Source of the DNA: an uncultured Chloroflexus sp.
GTDB lineage: Bacteria > Chloroflexota > Chloroflexia > Chloroflexales > Chloroflexaceae
Length of the DNA: 64,000 nucleotides
Assembly (NCBI RefSeq): GCF_937951745.1
Contig: NZ_CALFBQ010000018.1
Span: 1-64,000 of the forward strand
Reading direction: 5' to 3'
In this document: positions 1 through 7,258 of the stretch, piece by piece
How the letters are laid out: the number at the start of each line of letters is the position of its first letter
Numbering within the stretch: the first letter of the stretch is position 1
Position numbers and translations under genes: made by a program
The notes under the pieces: generated by a model
Told to the model about the DNA's origin: nothing
Database searches by the model: none
The model's input: the letters and a program-made list of their open reading frames with translations, nothing else

Positions 1-161
1 TCAGAGGGGCGAAGGAGCAAAAAGATGCTTACCGCGATGCCAATCAAGGCCAGTATAATCAACAGTCGGCGCCAGTGGCGTCCATGCCGGCGCTGTTCAG
101 GATGATCGTCGCTTTGTTCGATAATGCGCTCTGTTCGCGTCCGTCGCCAAGGCCATTGCAT
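1..161 (-). CDS. Membrane-anchored protein, N-terminal part only
   Basis: This gene enters from the left edge, so only its first 53 codons are visible. The ATG at 161 is preceded by a clear Shine-Dalgarno AAGGAG (169-174, spacing 7). The visible protein has a basic N-terminus of about 33 residues (begins MQWPWRRTRTE) followed by one hydrophobic segment (LLIILALIGIAVSIFLLL). This predicts a short cytoplasmic arm and one membrane anchor, with the rest outside the cell. The function cannot be inferred from this fragment. The 204 bases between it and the next gene (162-365) hold no convincing gene. Confidence 0.7.
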   Translation of the reverse strand, partial: MQWPWRRTRTERIIEQSDDHPEQRRHGRHWRRLLIILALIGIAVSIFLLLRPS

Positions 162-365
162 GTTCCAGCTCCTTGCCATCCTGCGCCACATTGCCTCTTA
201 TTGTAAGCAGTTTTGACGATATTTCAAGCGAGCAGGAAGGAGTTTGACTTTATGGTTGCTCAAAGTGAGCCAGAAGAATGGCTTACAGGGTTTGAGGTCA
301 TGGGGTTGTCTGATCAGAGAACTGTTGACAGGCAACGGTTCTCTAATCGGTGCCAAACCTTCGCA

Positions 366-1307
366 TTAGCGCAACCGTGTGCCATCGATTACGATCGCGC
401 TGCCGCCAAACGTTTTGGCAGTGTGTTTCATCATCGCAGCAACACGCGATAACTCGTCAACTGTGGAGGTAGGCGTGCTCGATACACCACCAATGGCGAT
501 AGCGCCGATCGGGATATGAGCGAGATTACCAGCGCGGTCATGCCCAACCAAGTAGCCACGCGCGCGATCAGCTTCGTTGTACAGCACACCGGACGCTTGT
601 TCGTATTGGTGGACGATCCAGCGGGCAAGATCGGCGGCAATTGCTGTAGGGCAAAGCACGACGAAATCATCACCGCCGATATGACCAAGAAAGATCGCAT
701 GGTTGGCAAAATGGTTTTGCGCCTGTTCACAAATCTCGGCCACGAGCCGGATCGCCTGATCGCCACGGGCGAAGCCGTAGGCATCGTTAAAGGCCTTAAA
801 ATCATTCAAATCAATGTACAGCAGCGTAAATGCCTCACCGCGCTGGAGGCGATAGCGAATCTCTTCGCTAATCAGGAGATTACCGGGCAGACCGGTGAGC
901 GGATTACGGACTGAACGCTGAGTAGTGCGGCGCAGCAACGAGCGAATGCGGGCGATCAATTCGGCTGCATTGAACGGTTTGGTGACATAATCATCAGCGC
1001 CGGTGTCAAAGCCAATCACGACATCGGTCGGACTAGTGCGGGCGGTGACGATGATGATCGGCAAATGGGCGGTGCGGGTATCGTTACGCAACTGGCGAAT
1101 AGCCTCATAGCCGTCGATCACGGGTAGCATAAGATCGATCAAGATCACATTGGGCAACTGCTCTTGGGCTAGCTGAATGAGCTTGAGACCATCTTCGGCG
1201 AACAAGACCGCAAAACCGGCCCGAACTAATGTTTCGCCGAGAAAGAGGCGAAGGTTCGGGTCGTCGTCCGCAATCAGAACCGTCGGCAAATGAATATCTT
1301 CAGACAC
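366..1307 (-). CDS. Response regulator with GGDEF output domain
   Basis: A receiver domain (residues 1-125; acidic pocket ADDD, phospho-acceptor Asp58 in ILIDLMLP, Lys in VTKPF) is followed by a diguanylate cyclase-type domain (about 145-310) with NPLTGLPGN, YIDLNDFKAFND and the signature GGDDF. The fourth residue of GGDEF is Asp, and no RxxD inhibitory site lies before it, so cyclase activity is likely but unproven. I chose the GTG at 1307: its reading frame overlaps the stop of the upstream dehydrogenase gene by 8 nt, a normal translational-coupling arrangement, and it puts the receiver at the N-terminus. An upstream ATG at 1343 would add 12 residues. Its partner histidine kinase is not next to it. 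Coupling to a metabolic dehydrogenase is unexplained. Confidence 0.88.
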   Translation of the reverse strand: MSEDIHLPTVLIADDDPNLRLFLGETLVRAGFAVLFAEDGLKLIQLAQEQLPNVILIDLMLPVIDGYEAIRQLRNDTRTAHLPIIIVTARTSPTDVVIGFDTGADDYVTKPFNAAELIARIRSLLRRTTQRSVRNPLTGLPGNLLISEEIRYRLQRGEAFTLLYIDLNDFKAFNDAYGFARGDQAIRLVAEICEQAQNHFANHAIFLGHIGGDDFVVLCPTAIAADLARWIVHQYEQASGVLYNEADRARGYLVGHDRAGNLAHIPIGAIAIGGVSSTPTSTVDELSRVAAMMKHTAKTFGGSAIVIDGTRLR

Positions 1308-2244
1308 TGAGCAAAACCTTAAGTTGGCCGGGAGCAGCAGCAAACGCCTCTAACCCTGCGGTAAGCGGATAACGGGCGCTGATCAGGGGTTGCGTTTCGA
1401 TCAAGCCGCGCTCGAGCAAGCGGAGCGCTGGGGCGAACGGGCCACAGCGTGAGCCAATTAGTTGCACTTCGTCAACCACCAGAATGCTCAGATTCAGGTG
1501 GGTTTCGGCGGCAAACGTGCTCTTGAGCACTAGCCGCCCTCGTGGGCGCACTAGTTGCCGAGCGATTGCCAAACCAGCCGGGTTGCCAGTACAATCAATC
1601 ACAACATCAAAATGGTGTGGTGGCACATCAGTGCTCGGTACGCACGTAACGCCTTGCCGCCGGTAGAGATCCCATCGTTCAGGGTGGCGGCCAATGAGCG
1701 TCAAATCGCAACCGGTAAGCCGCAACACTTGAACAATCATCGCGCCTAATTTACCATCACCCACCACAGCCACTCGTTCGGTTGGGCGAATGTGACTCTG
1801 CTCCACAATTTCCAACGCAGCGGCCAGCGGTTCGGTGAAGACAGCGGCCTCATCGCTCACCCCGGCTGGCACTTCGTGCAAACACGCTTCGGGGAGAGTA
1901 AAAAGATCGGCCATCGCGCCGTCGCGCCGGTCGATACCAAGCGTGGTGCGGTATGGGCAATGACTTTCATTGCCGCGCAAGCAGGTGGGGCAGTGGCGGC
2001 AGGCGGCATTGATTTCGCCAACGACGCGCCGCCCGTGCCAATATGGATTATCGGCCGCGATCACAGTGCCAACGAATTCATGGCCTAGAACGCCGCGAAA
2101 ATTCATGTACCCGCGTGTGATTTCGAGATCGGTATTACATATACCCACCAGACGTGGACGGATCAGCGCTTCTCCCGGTGGGCGTTCAGGTTCAGGGTAA
2201 TCGGCGCTATACCGCAGGTCGCCATCAAAAACAATTGCTCGCAT
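1300..2244 (-). CDS. Zinc-dependent alcohol dehydrogenase family (MDR) protein
   Basis: This is a medium-chain dehydrogenase/reductase of 314 residues. A GroES-like N-domain carries the catalytic zinc ligands (GICNTD, GHEF, with a Glu further on), and the structural-zinc lobe has four cysteines in ACRHCPTCLRGNESHC. The Rossmann part has a GDGKLG dinucleotide loop. The ATG at 2244 (MRAIVFDG) is the usual family start; an in-frame extension to 2319 reaches into the fmt promoter region and has no homology. The family includes sorbitol and threonine dehydrogenases, and the substrate cannot be told. It is divergent from fmt and overlaps the start of the downstream GGDEF regulator. It is not BchC, which lacks this zinc-lobe pattern. 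Confidence 0.85.
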   Translation of the reverse strand: MRAIVFDGDLRYSADYPEPERPPGEALIRPRLVGICNTDLEITRGYMNFRGVLGHEFVGTVIAADNPYWHGRRVVGEINAACRHCPTCLRGNESHCPYRTTLGIDRRDGAMADLFTLPEACLHEVPAGVSDEAAVFTEPLAAALEIVEQSHIRPTERVAVVGDGKLGAMIVQVLRLTGCDLTLIGRHPERWDLYRRQGVTCVPSTDVPPHHFDVVIDCTGNPAGLAIARQLVRPRGRLVLKSTFAAETHLNLSILVVDEVQLIGSRCGPFAPALRLLERGLIETQPLISARYPLTAGLEAFAAAPGQLKVLLSV

Positions 2245-2340
2245 AAGGTTGCAGACTTCGCTTTGAAAGATATCAAACTCTATTATACTATATGCCGCTG
2301 CTTGCCGTGTTGCGGGCAAGCGTGACCAAGGAGTAGCATC

Positions 2341-3294
2341 ATGCGAGTTTTGTTTTTAGGCAGTCCATCATTTGCCGTCCATGCGCTCGACGCCTTGGTG
2401 GCTGCCGGGTATGATATTGTTGGCGTTGTCACCCAACCTGATCGCCCAGCCGGACGTGATCGCCGGCTGACGCCGCCGCCGGTTAAAGTAGCGGCGCTCG
2501 CCCACGGCCTGCCGGTATTCCAGCCCGAAACGTTGCGCGATCCGGCGGTGGTCGCCACACTGGCAGCGTTGCAACCTGATGTTGGCGTGGTGGCGGCGTA
2601 TGGCGAGATCTTGCGACGGGCAGTGTTAGCGATCCCGCCGCTCGGCTATCTTAATATCCACCCCTCGTTGCTCCCGCTCTACCGTGGCCCAACCCCGGTA
2701 GCCGGTGCGATTTTAGCCGGTGAGACAGTGACCGGCGTCACGATTATGCTGCTCGATCCGGGCATGGACAGCGGCCCCATTTTGGCGCAAGCCGTAGTCG
2801 ATCTGCCGCCGACAGCGCGGGCTGGCCCGTTGACCGATGAGTTGTTCCGCTTAGGAGCCGAACTGTTAATCAAGACATTGCCTCGTTATGCCCGCGGCGA
2901 GATCGAGCCGCGCCCGCAGGATCACAGTCAAGCAACCGTGACCAAGATGCTCAAAAAAGAAGATGGGCGAATCGATTGGTCACTACCGGCCATTGTGATC
3001 GAGCGGATGACGCGGGCCTACGATCCGTGGCCGGGAGCTTATACCTTTTGGCAGGGCCAGCCGTTGCGGGTAATCAGCGCAGCGGTGAGCGCAACGGCGG
3101 CTGCGGCGAGGCCGGGGGTGGTGGTTGGGCGCAGCGCGCGTGGTAATCCATTGGTGCAAACCGGCAGCGACGCACTAGAGCTTATTGAGGTGCAGCCAGC
3201 TAGCCGGCGTCCGATGAGTGGTGCGGCGTGGTTGGCCGGGATCCACGCGAGTGAGATCCGGTTGGGCGAAACGGCGCAGAATAGTAATAGTTGA
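2341..3294 (+). CDS. fmt: Methionyl-tRNA formyltransferase
   Basis: The product transfers a formyl group from 10-formyl-tetrahydrofolate to Met-tRNA(fMet) in the cytoplasm. It has the N-terminal formyltransferase fold (FLGSPSFAV at the start; the conserved NIHPSLLP with catalytic Asn and His; LLDPGMDSGPIL) and the C-terminal OB-like domain (from about residue 205, RMTRAYDPWPGAY). The length, 317 residues, is normal. AAGGAG lies 8 nt before the ATG. The partner gene def, often adjacent in other bacteria, is not next to it here. Confidence 0.96.
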   Translation: MRVLFLGSPSFAVHALDALVAAGYDIVGVVTQPDRPAGRDRRLTPPPVKVAALAHGLPVFQPETLRDPAVVATLAALQPDVGVVAAYGEILRRAVLAIPPLGYLNIHPSLLPLYRGPTPVAGAILAGETVTGVTIMLLDPGMDSGPILAQAVVDLPPTARAGPLTDELFRLGAELLIKTLPRYARGEIEPRPQDHSQATVTKMLKKEDGRIDWSLPAIVIERMTRAYDPWPGAYTFWQGQPLRVISAAVSATAAAARPGVVVGRSARGNPLVQTGSDALELIEVQPASRRPMSGAAWLAGIHASEIRLGETAQNSNS

Positions 3295-3324
3295 AGCTAA
3301 TCTAACGCGACGCGTTATTTCATC

Positions 3325-3353
3325 TTGCGTTCTGGTCATGAACCGCGTATAAT
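3325..3353 (+). promoter_or_regulatory. Sigma-A-type promoter for the SCP2 gene
   Basis: TTGCGT (3325-3330), a 17-nt spacer and a perfect TATAAT (3348-3353). Transcription would start near 3360, about 58 nt before the ATG at 3418. Confidence 0.65.
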
Positions 3354-3417
3354 CACACTCACAGGATTTGCCGAAGACAGTGCGTCATCATTGGGTTGAT
3401 GGCGCAGGAGATGAAGT

Positions 3418-3852
3418 ATGCCATTCTTCAAAGACGAGGAAGAACTACGGTACATTTTAGGCACGCTTTATGATCGGGTGAAGTGTGATGCGCAGATTGC
3501 GCCGCGGATTTGTGAAGGCCGGATTGTCATCCAGTTTCGTTACGAAGAGCCGCATGGCGTCGTCACGATCGATGCCGCGCATCCACCAACCCAACCCGGT
3601 GCATACTGTGATGTCTTCTGGGGTGAGGTCAGCCTGAAACCAGACGTCGAGATGAGTATGAAGGCTGATATTGCGCATCAATTTTGGCATGGCAAGATCA
3701 ATCTGATGACGGCGCTGGCTCGACGTCAGATTATCGCTAAGGGGCCAATTCCAAAGATTTTGAAACTCTTACCGGCAGTTGAGCCTTTGTATACGATGTA
3801 CCCAAACATGCTGCGAGAGATGGGGCGCGAAGATCTGGTCTTAACCAAGTAG
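3418..3852 (+). CDS. SCP2 sterol-binding domain protein
   Basis: A 144-residue protein made almost wholly of one SCP2-like lipid-binding fold. The central beta-sheet part (IVIQFRYEEPHGVVTID) and the C-terminal helical part (HQFWHGKINLMTALARRQI, then KILKLLPAVEPLY) match the family pattern seen in bacterial proteins that bind lipids or acyl-CoA. It has no signal peptide and is cytoplasmic. It has its own promoter and is followed after 22 nt by the SH3b membrane protein. The natural ligand is unknown. Confidence 0.75.
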   Translation: MPFFKDEEELRYILGTLYDRVKCDAQIAPRICEGRIVIQFRYEEPHGVVTIDAAHPPTQPGAYCDVFWGEVSLKPDVEMSMKADIAHQFWHGKINLMTALARRQIIAKGPIPKILKLLPAVEPLYTMYPNMLREMGREDLVLTK

Positions 3853-3874
3853 TACCGGTTTACTCGCTGCGCCT

Positions 3875-4468
3875 ATGCCAACCACGAGCGAGATGTATGA
3901 ACGCGGCGCCGCTGATGCCGAACGGGGCGAGTTTAACCCTTTCTATTACCAGCACTACTACTACTACCGGCAAGGGTACGACTCGGTGCGACGCCGCTAC
4001 CGGCCTCGGTTTCCGCTGGCCGGACTCTTCATTGTGATCACCATTATTGCACTTGGCGGAGCTGTCACGGTGTGGCTGATCGGGCAGCGTGGCTCTTCCG
4101 CAGTCGCCCAACCGGTCGCCTCACCGGCGGCCGTGATCGAGACTCCCACGCCGACCTCATTACCCCCCTCGCCGACACCGCTTCCTTCACCTACGCCGAT
4201 CCCGACCCCGCCGCCGCCAACATTGCAGATTGGCGGGCGAGCAGTGGTAGTCAATGTGGGTAATGCGCCATTGCGGTTGCGGGCTGCACCCGGTTTGCAG
4301 GCACGAGTGGTTGGCTCACTGCCCGGCGGAAGAGAAGTGGTGTTGCGCGAGGGACCGGTGCTCGCTGATGGATACACATGGTGGCAGGTTGAGGTTGGCA
4401 ATCAGCGTGGATGGTGCGCTGTGGTCGCGCCGGATGGGACGCAGTTCTTAGAACCGGCAGGCCAGTAG
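3875..4468 (+). CDS. Membrane-anchored SH3b-domain protein
   Basis: 197 residues. A Tyr-rich cytoplasmic N-terminus (YYQHYYYYRQGYDSVRRRYR) precedes one transmembrane helix (about 49-70). A Pro/Thr/Ser-rich linker typical of surface-exposed Chloroflexi proteins (about 85-120) follows, then a bacterial SH3 (SH3b) domain (about 125-192; VVVNVGNAPLRLRAAPG and WWQVEVGNQRGWCA). Such domains bind peptidoglycan or cell-surface polymers. The protein is therefore an N-in, C-out envelope protein. It follows the SCP2 gene closely and may share its transcript. The exact role is unknown. Confidence 0.8.
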   Translation: MPTTSEMYERGAADAERGEFNPFYYQHYYYYRQGYDSVRRRYRPRFPLAGLFIVITIIALGGAVTVWLIGQRGSSAVAQPVASPAAVIETPTPTSLPPSPTPLPSPTPIPTPPPPTLQIGGRAVVVNVGNAPLRLRAAPGLQARVVGSLPGGREVVLREGPVLADGYTWWQVEVGNQRGWCAVVAPDGTQFLEPAGQ

Positions 4469-4491
4469 AGGCGGGTATACACCCACCTCTC

Positions 4492-5172
4492 CTATTGCCT
4501 CGTCGGCGTGGCCGTCTCGAGTAGTGCGGCATACGGGCCACGCTGGGTAGGTGGCAGCAGCGCAGCAATCTTGAGCATCATCTCAGTGGTTAGGCGTTCC
4601 ATAACATCAGCCGGAATCTTGTTATCGGGCAACGGCTCAATCCAGTACGGTTCGCCAATCGTAATATGCACTGGTTCGCGGCGCAAGGTGCCGCGGAAGC
4701 CGTGCTCGGTGCCGGTAATTGCCATCGGCACGATCGGTACGCCAGCCTGCATTGCCAACCGAATCGCGCCGCCGCGCCCCGGCTGTAAAATGCCATTACG
4801 GCTGCGGTGGCCTTCGGGGAAGATGAGTAGCACTGCCCCATTCCGCAACGCTTCGGCGGCCGCATCGAGCGCCGCCAAATCGCGCTTGCCGCGCCGGATT
4901 GGGATCACATTCATATTGCGGAAGAACCAGCCGGCTATTGGGTTGGCAAAAATCTCGATCTTGGCCAGCCATGACAATCGATAGCGGAATGGTAGCAATG
5001 CGCCAACGGCTGGGATGTCCACCCAATTAATATGGTTCATCACCAGAACCATCCCGCCTTGTTCGCGGGGTGGCAACCGCTCAACCCCCTCGATCGACCA
5101 GCGCCACCAGCCAATCAGGCGGAAAAAGTAAATGATGATATAGAGCAACCCGTAGACGACATAAGCAAACAT
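4492..5172 (-). CDS. plsC: 1-acyl-sn-glycerol-3-phosphate acyltransferase
   Basis: The product acylates lysophosphatidic acid to phosphatidic acid at the membrane. It shows the PlsC motifs: NHINWVD (the HX4D catalytic pair), FPEGHRSR (motif III; His replaces the usual Thr) and VPIVPMAITG. One hydrophobic N-terminal helix is present. I chose ATG 5172 (226 residues) because GAGGG lies just before it and the start avoids a 38-nt overlap with the upstream DUF2231 gene; an ATG at 5220 is the alternative. It is probably the last gene of a minus-strand run from 7118. Confidence 0.9.
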   Translation of the reverse strand: MFAYVVYGLLYIIIYFFRLIGWWRWSIEGVERLPPREQGGMVLVMNHINWVDIPAVGALLPFRYRLSWLAKIEIFANPIAGWFFRNMNVIPIRRGKRDLAALDAAAEALRNGAVLLIFPEGHRSRNGILQPGRGGAIRLAMQAGVPIVPMAITGTEHGFRGTLRREPVHITIGEPYWIEPLPDNKIPADVMERLTTEMMLKIAALLPPTQRGPYAALLETATPTRQ

Positions 5173-5182
5173 TACGCCCTCA

Positions 5183-5614
5183 CTAGCGGCCCAGATCAAA
5201 CCCAAAGACAAGCCGGCCACCTAACCACCCACCCACAAGGAGCAAGCTTGCGCCAGCGATATGCCAAGCGAGGTAGGCCTTCCGTTGGGTAGAGTCGTTG
5301 AGAATGGCCGGTTGCCGGCGCCGCATCAGCCAGACCCGGCCATAACAGGCACTGGCGGCCAAACTCGCCGCGGCGTGGCCGTTCGTCCATACGATCACTG
5401 GATCGTCAATGGCAAGGCCGACCAATTGGCGCGCAGCGTCAAATAAACCGCTGACGATAGCAATGAGCGCGCCGAGTAAACCGAAGATTAGGCAATGAAA
5501 AGCGCTTTGATCCCATTGCATACGCCCAGTGCGCAGCGCAATCAACGTAAAGAGACTGCTGGCTAGCAGCAGCCCAATCGGAATATGGACAGTGGCAGGA
5601 TGCAATGCATACAT
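5183..5614 (-). CDS. DUF2231 family membrane protein
   Basis: 143 residues with four predicted transmembrane helices and the family hallmark near the N-terminus, LHPATVHIPIGLLL, whose two histidines are conserved. A third His lies in WTNGHAAAS. The conserved His pattern suggests heme or metal binding in the membrane, but the family has no assigned function. It lies 10 nt upstream of plsC and 8 nt downstream of yigZ, consistent with one transcript. Confidence 0.8.
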   Translation of the reverse strand: MYALHPATVHIPIGLLLASSLFTLIALRTGRMQWDQSAFHCLIFGLLGALIAIVSGLFDAARQLVGLAIDDPVIVWTNGHAAASLAASACYGRVWLMRRRQPAILNDSTQRKAYLAWHIAGASLLLVGGWLGGRLVFGFDLGR

Positions 5615-5622
5615 TGCCTTAA

Positions 5623-6246
5623 TTATACCATAGTCGTCACCGGCTCGATGTGTGCTCGGCCAGCGCTTTGCTCACGAATGTGTTGCGTTATGGTAGTAAT
5701 CTGATCAACCGGAAGATCGGCGATAATCATCACATCAGCGGCAAACGACTCACTGACAATCACTGTAGCGTTCGTTTCGAGTATCCGACGAGTAGGAAAG
5801 TAGTCAGAATAGGGCAAGCGGATCGTCATCCGTTGATAGATCACCCGTTGAGTACGCGGCACAATGGCGAGCACGGCGCGGGTAGCATCGCTGTAGGCGC
5901 GCACGAGCCCGCCGACACCGAGCAGAGTACCACCAAAGTAGCGGGTGACGATCACCGTAATGTCGCCAAGATCGGCCCCGCGAAGGACTGCCATCATCGG
6001 GCGACCGGCAGTGCCAGCCGGTTCGCCATCGTCACTCATGCCGGCAATGGTACTCGTGCCATAGCCAATCAGGTAGGCGAAGCAGTGATGGGTAGCGTCG
6101 GGCATCTCGGTGCGGGCTGATGCAATGGCTATGCGCGCAGCTTCAACGGTAGCAGTAGGGATGGCTTGGGCAATGAAGCGTGATCCGCGCACGACGATTT
6201 CAGTGCGGGCTGGGGCGGCTGGAATAGGATAGTGTGTAGCACTCAT
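5623..6246 (-). CDS. YigZ/IMPACT family protein
   Basis: 207 residues. The N-terminal UPF0029/IMPACT fold is marked by FAYLIGYG and SDDGEPAGTAGRPM, followed by ITVIVTRYFGGTLLG. The C-terminal part (about 135-205) is the ferredoxin-like DUF1949 region. In other organisms the family is linked to translation or ribosome-associated control, but a biochemical role is not firm. The ATG at 6246 overlaps the stop of the preceding gene as ATGA, which implies translational coupling and fixes this start over the in-frame ATG at 6264. Confidence 0.88.
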   Translation of the reverse strand: MSATHYPIPAAPARTEIVVRGSRFIAQAIPTATVEAARIAIASARTEMPDATHHCFAYLIGYGTSTIAGMSDDGEPAGTAGRPMMAVLRGADLGDITVIVTRYFGGTLLGVGGLVRAYSDATRAVLAIVPRTQRVIYQRMTIRLPYSDYFPTRRILETNATVIVSESFAADVMIIADLPVDQITTITQHIREQSAGRAHIEPVTTMV

Positions 6247-7118
6247 AGCTCTTGAGCTTGCCAAAGCGGATTGGCAAGTTCGTCAATAGCTGCTTCTACT
6301 GCTGCTAACTCGGCGGTAAGTGAATAGTAACGGGCACGGCCTTCGGCATGGCGCGCGGCCCAGAAGGGCTGGAACGGTTCGGGGATCGGATTGCGCAACG
6401 CGCGGGCAACCTCGGCGAGCAGTTCGCGAAATTCGAGTTCCCACCAGCGTTGCAGCGCCGCGCTCAGCGTGCTGCCGGGAGGGCCAAAATCGGCCAGTAG
6501 CCGGCGGGCAAATTCGCGGGAGAGCGCATACTGCTCGTGGGCCATTGCTACGGCCTGCGCCGCTAGTTCAGCAAGGCGACCGGCAATGGTGGTTGGCGGC
6601 GATGGCAAGGCAATGGTGTCAGTAACTTGCTGTAAGCGGCAGCGACCGGCGCTAGCTGCAAGCAGGGCTAATGAAAGATGATCGGCAGGCGCGAGGAGGC
6701 GGATCGGGGCGATAGGGATGGCATTGCCGGCATCCCATGCAATTGCTGGGCGTTCACCAACGCCGATCAAGATACGCGGGATAGGGGCGGAGAGCGCAGG
6801 TGTCGCTGCGGGCGGCAATTCCCACCATAACGGCTCTGATATGTCAGCATAGGCGCTCAGCCGCCGCCCGAGGCCGGGGTGACGCTGAATCAAATCTGCC
6901 AAGCTGCCGATCGCGTTGTTTTGGCTATAACCGGGTGGCAGGGCGAGCAGCCAGTGGTCGCCAGTCGGCGTATACCACGGACGAAGCGTGCCGGTATCAA
7001 TCACCGGTCGTAAAAAGGGTGCGCAAGCCGGCTCGAAGATAACCGCTTGATCGCGTTCGGTGCGGGTATACAGCAGGGCGTGATGGGGAGCTGGAATACC
7101 GTCAAGGAGTGTGCGCAT
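6243..7118 (-). CDS. Stand-alone type IIG-like DNA specificity domain protein
   Basis: 291 residues that read like the C-terminal part of type IIG restriction-modification enzymes (TaqI/Eco57I-like specificity domain plus the helical tail). An N-terminal RPWYTPTGDHWLLALPPGY is followed by SEPLWWELPP, PRILIGVGERPAIAWDAG and DHLSLALLAASAG, the usual 'write-out, WYEL, DNA-contact, LLALLNS' order. The C-terminal tail has the ARRLLADFG and LQRWWELEFRELL pattern and a final coiled coil. No methyltransferase (NPPY) or nuclease motif is present here or beside it. The ATG at 7118 lacks a good Shine-Dalgarno; 7145 is the alternative. It overlaps yigZ by 4 nt. It could be an orphan adaptor, an anti-restriction factor or a remnant kept under selection. 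Confidence 0.6.
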   Translation of the reverse strand: MRTLLDGIPAPHHALLYTRTERDQAVIFEPACAPFLRPVIDTGTLRPWYTPTGDHWLLALPPGYSQNNAIGSLADLIQRHPGLGRRLSAYADISEPLWWELPPAATPALSAPIPRILIGVGERPAIAWDAGNAIPIAPIRLLAPADHLSLALLAASAGRCRLQQVTDTIALPSPPTTIAGRLAELAAQAVAMAHEQYALSREFARRLLADFGPPGSTLSAALQRWWELEFRELLAEVARALRNPIPEPFQPFWAARHAEGRARYYSLTAELAAVEAAIDELANPLWQAQEL

Positions 7119-7258
7119 AGCTTTATGGGTCGTGTTACAATACACATTAGGATATAGTATACAACTGTATCACACATTGCTCGGCAACTGCGCTGATGCG
7201 CCCATCATGGCAAACGCCGCCTATTCGTAACACTTTCTGGTAGTTTAAGGAGCAGTCC

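Noticed and set aside
1300-2244. BchC (bacteriochlorophyllide dehydrogenase) as identity of the MDR gene
   Set aside because: BchC lacks the four-Cys structural zinc lobe seen here, and no bch gene is nearby.
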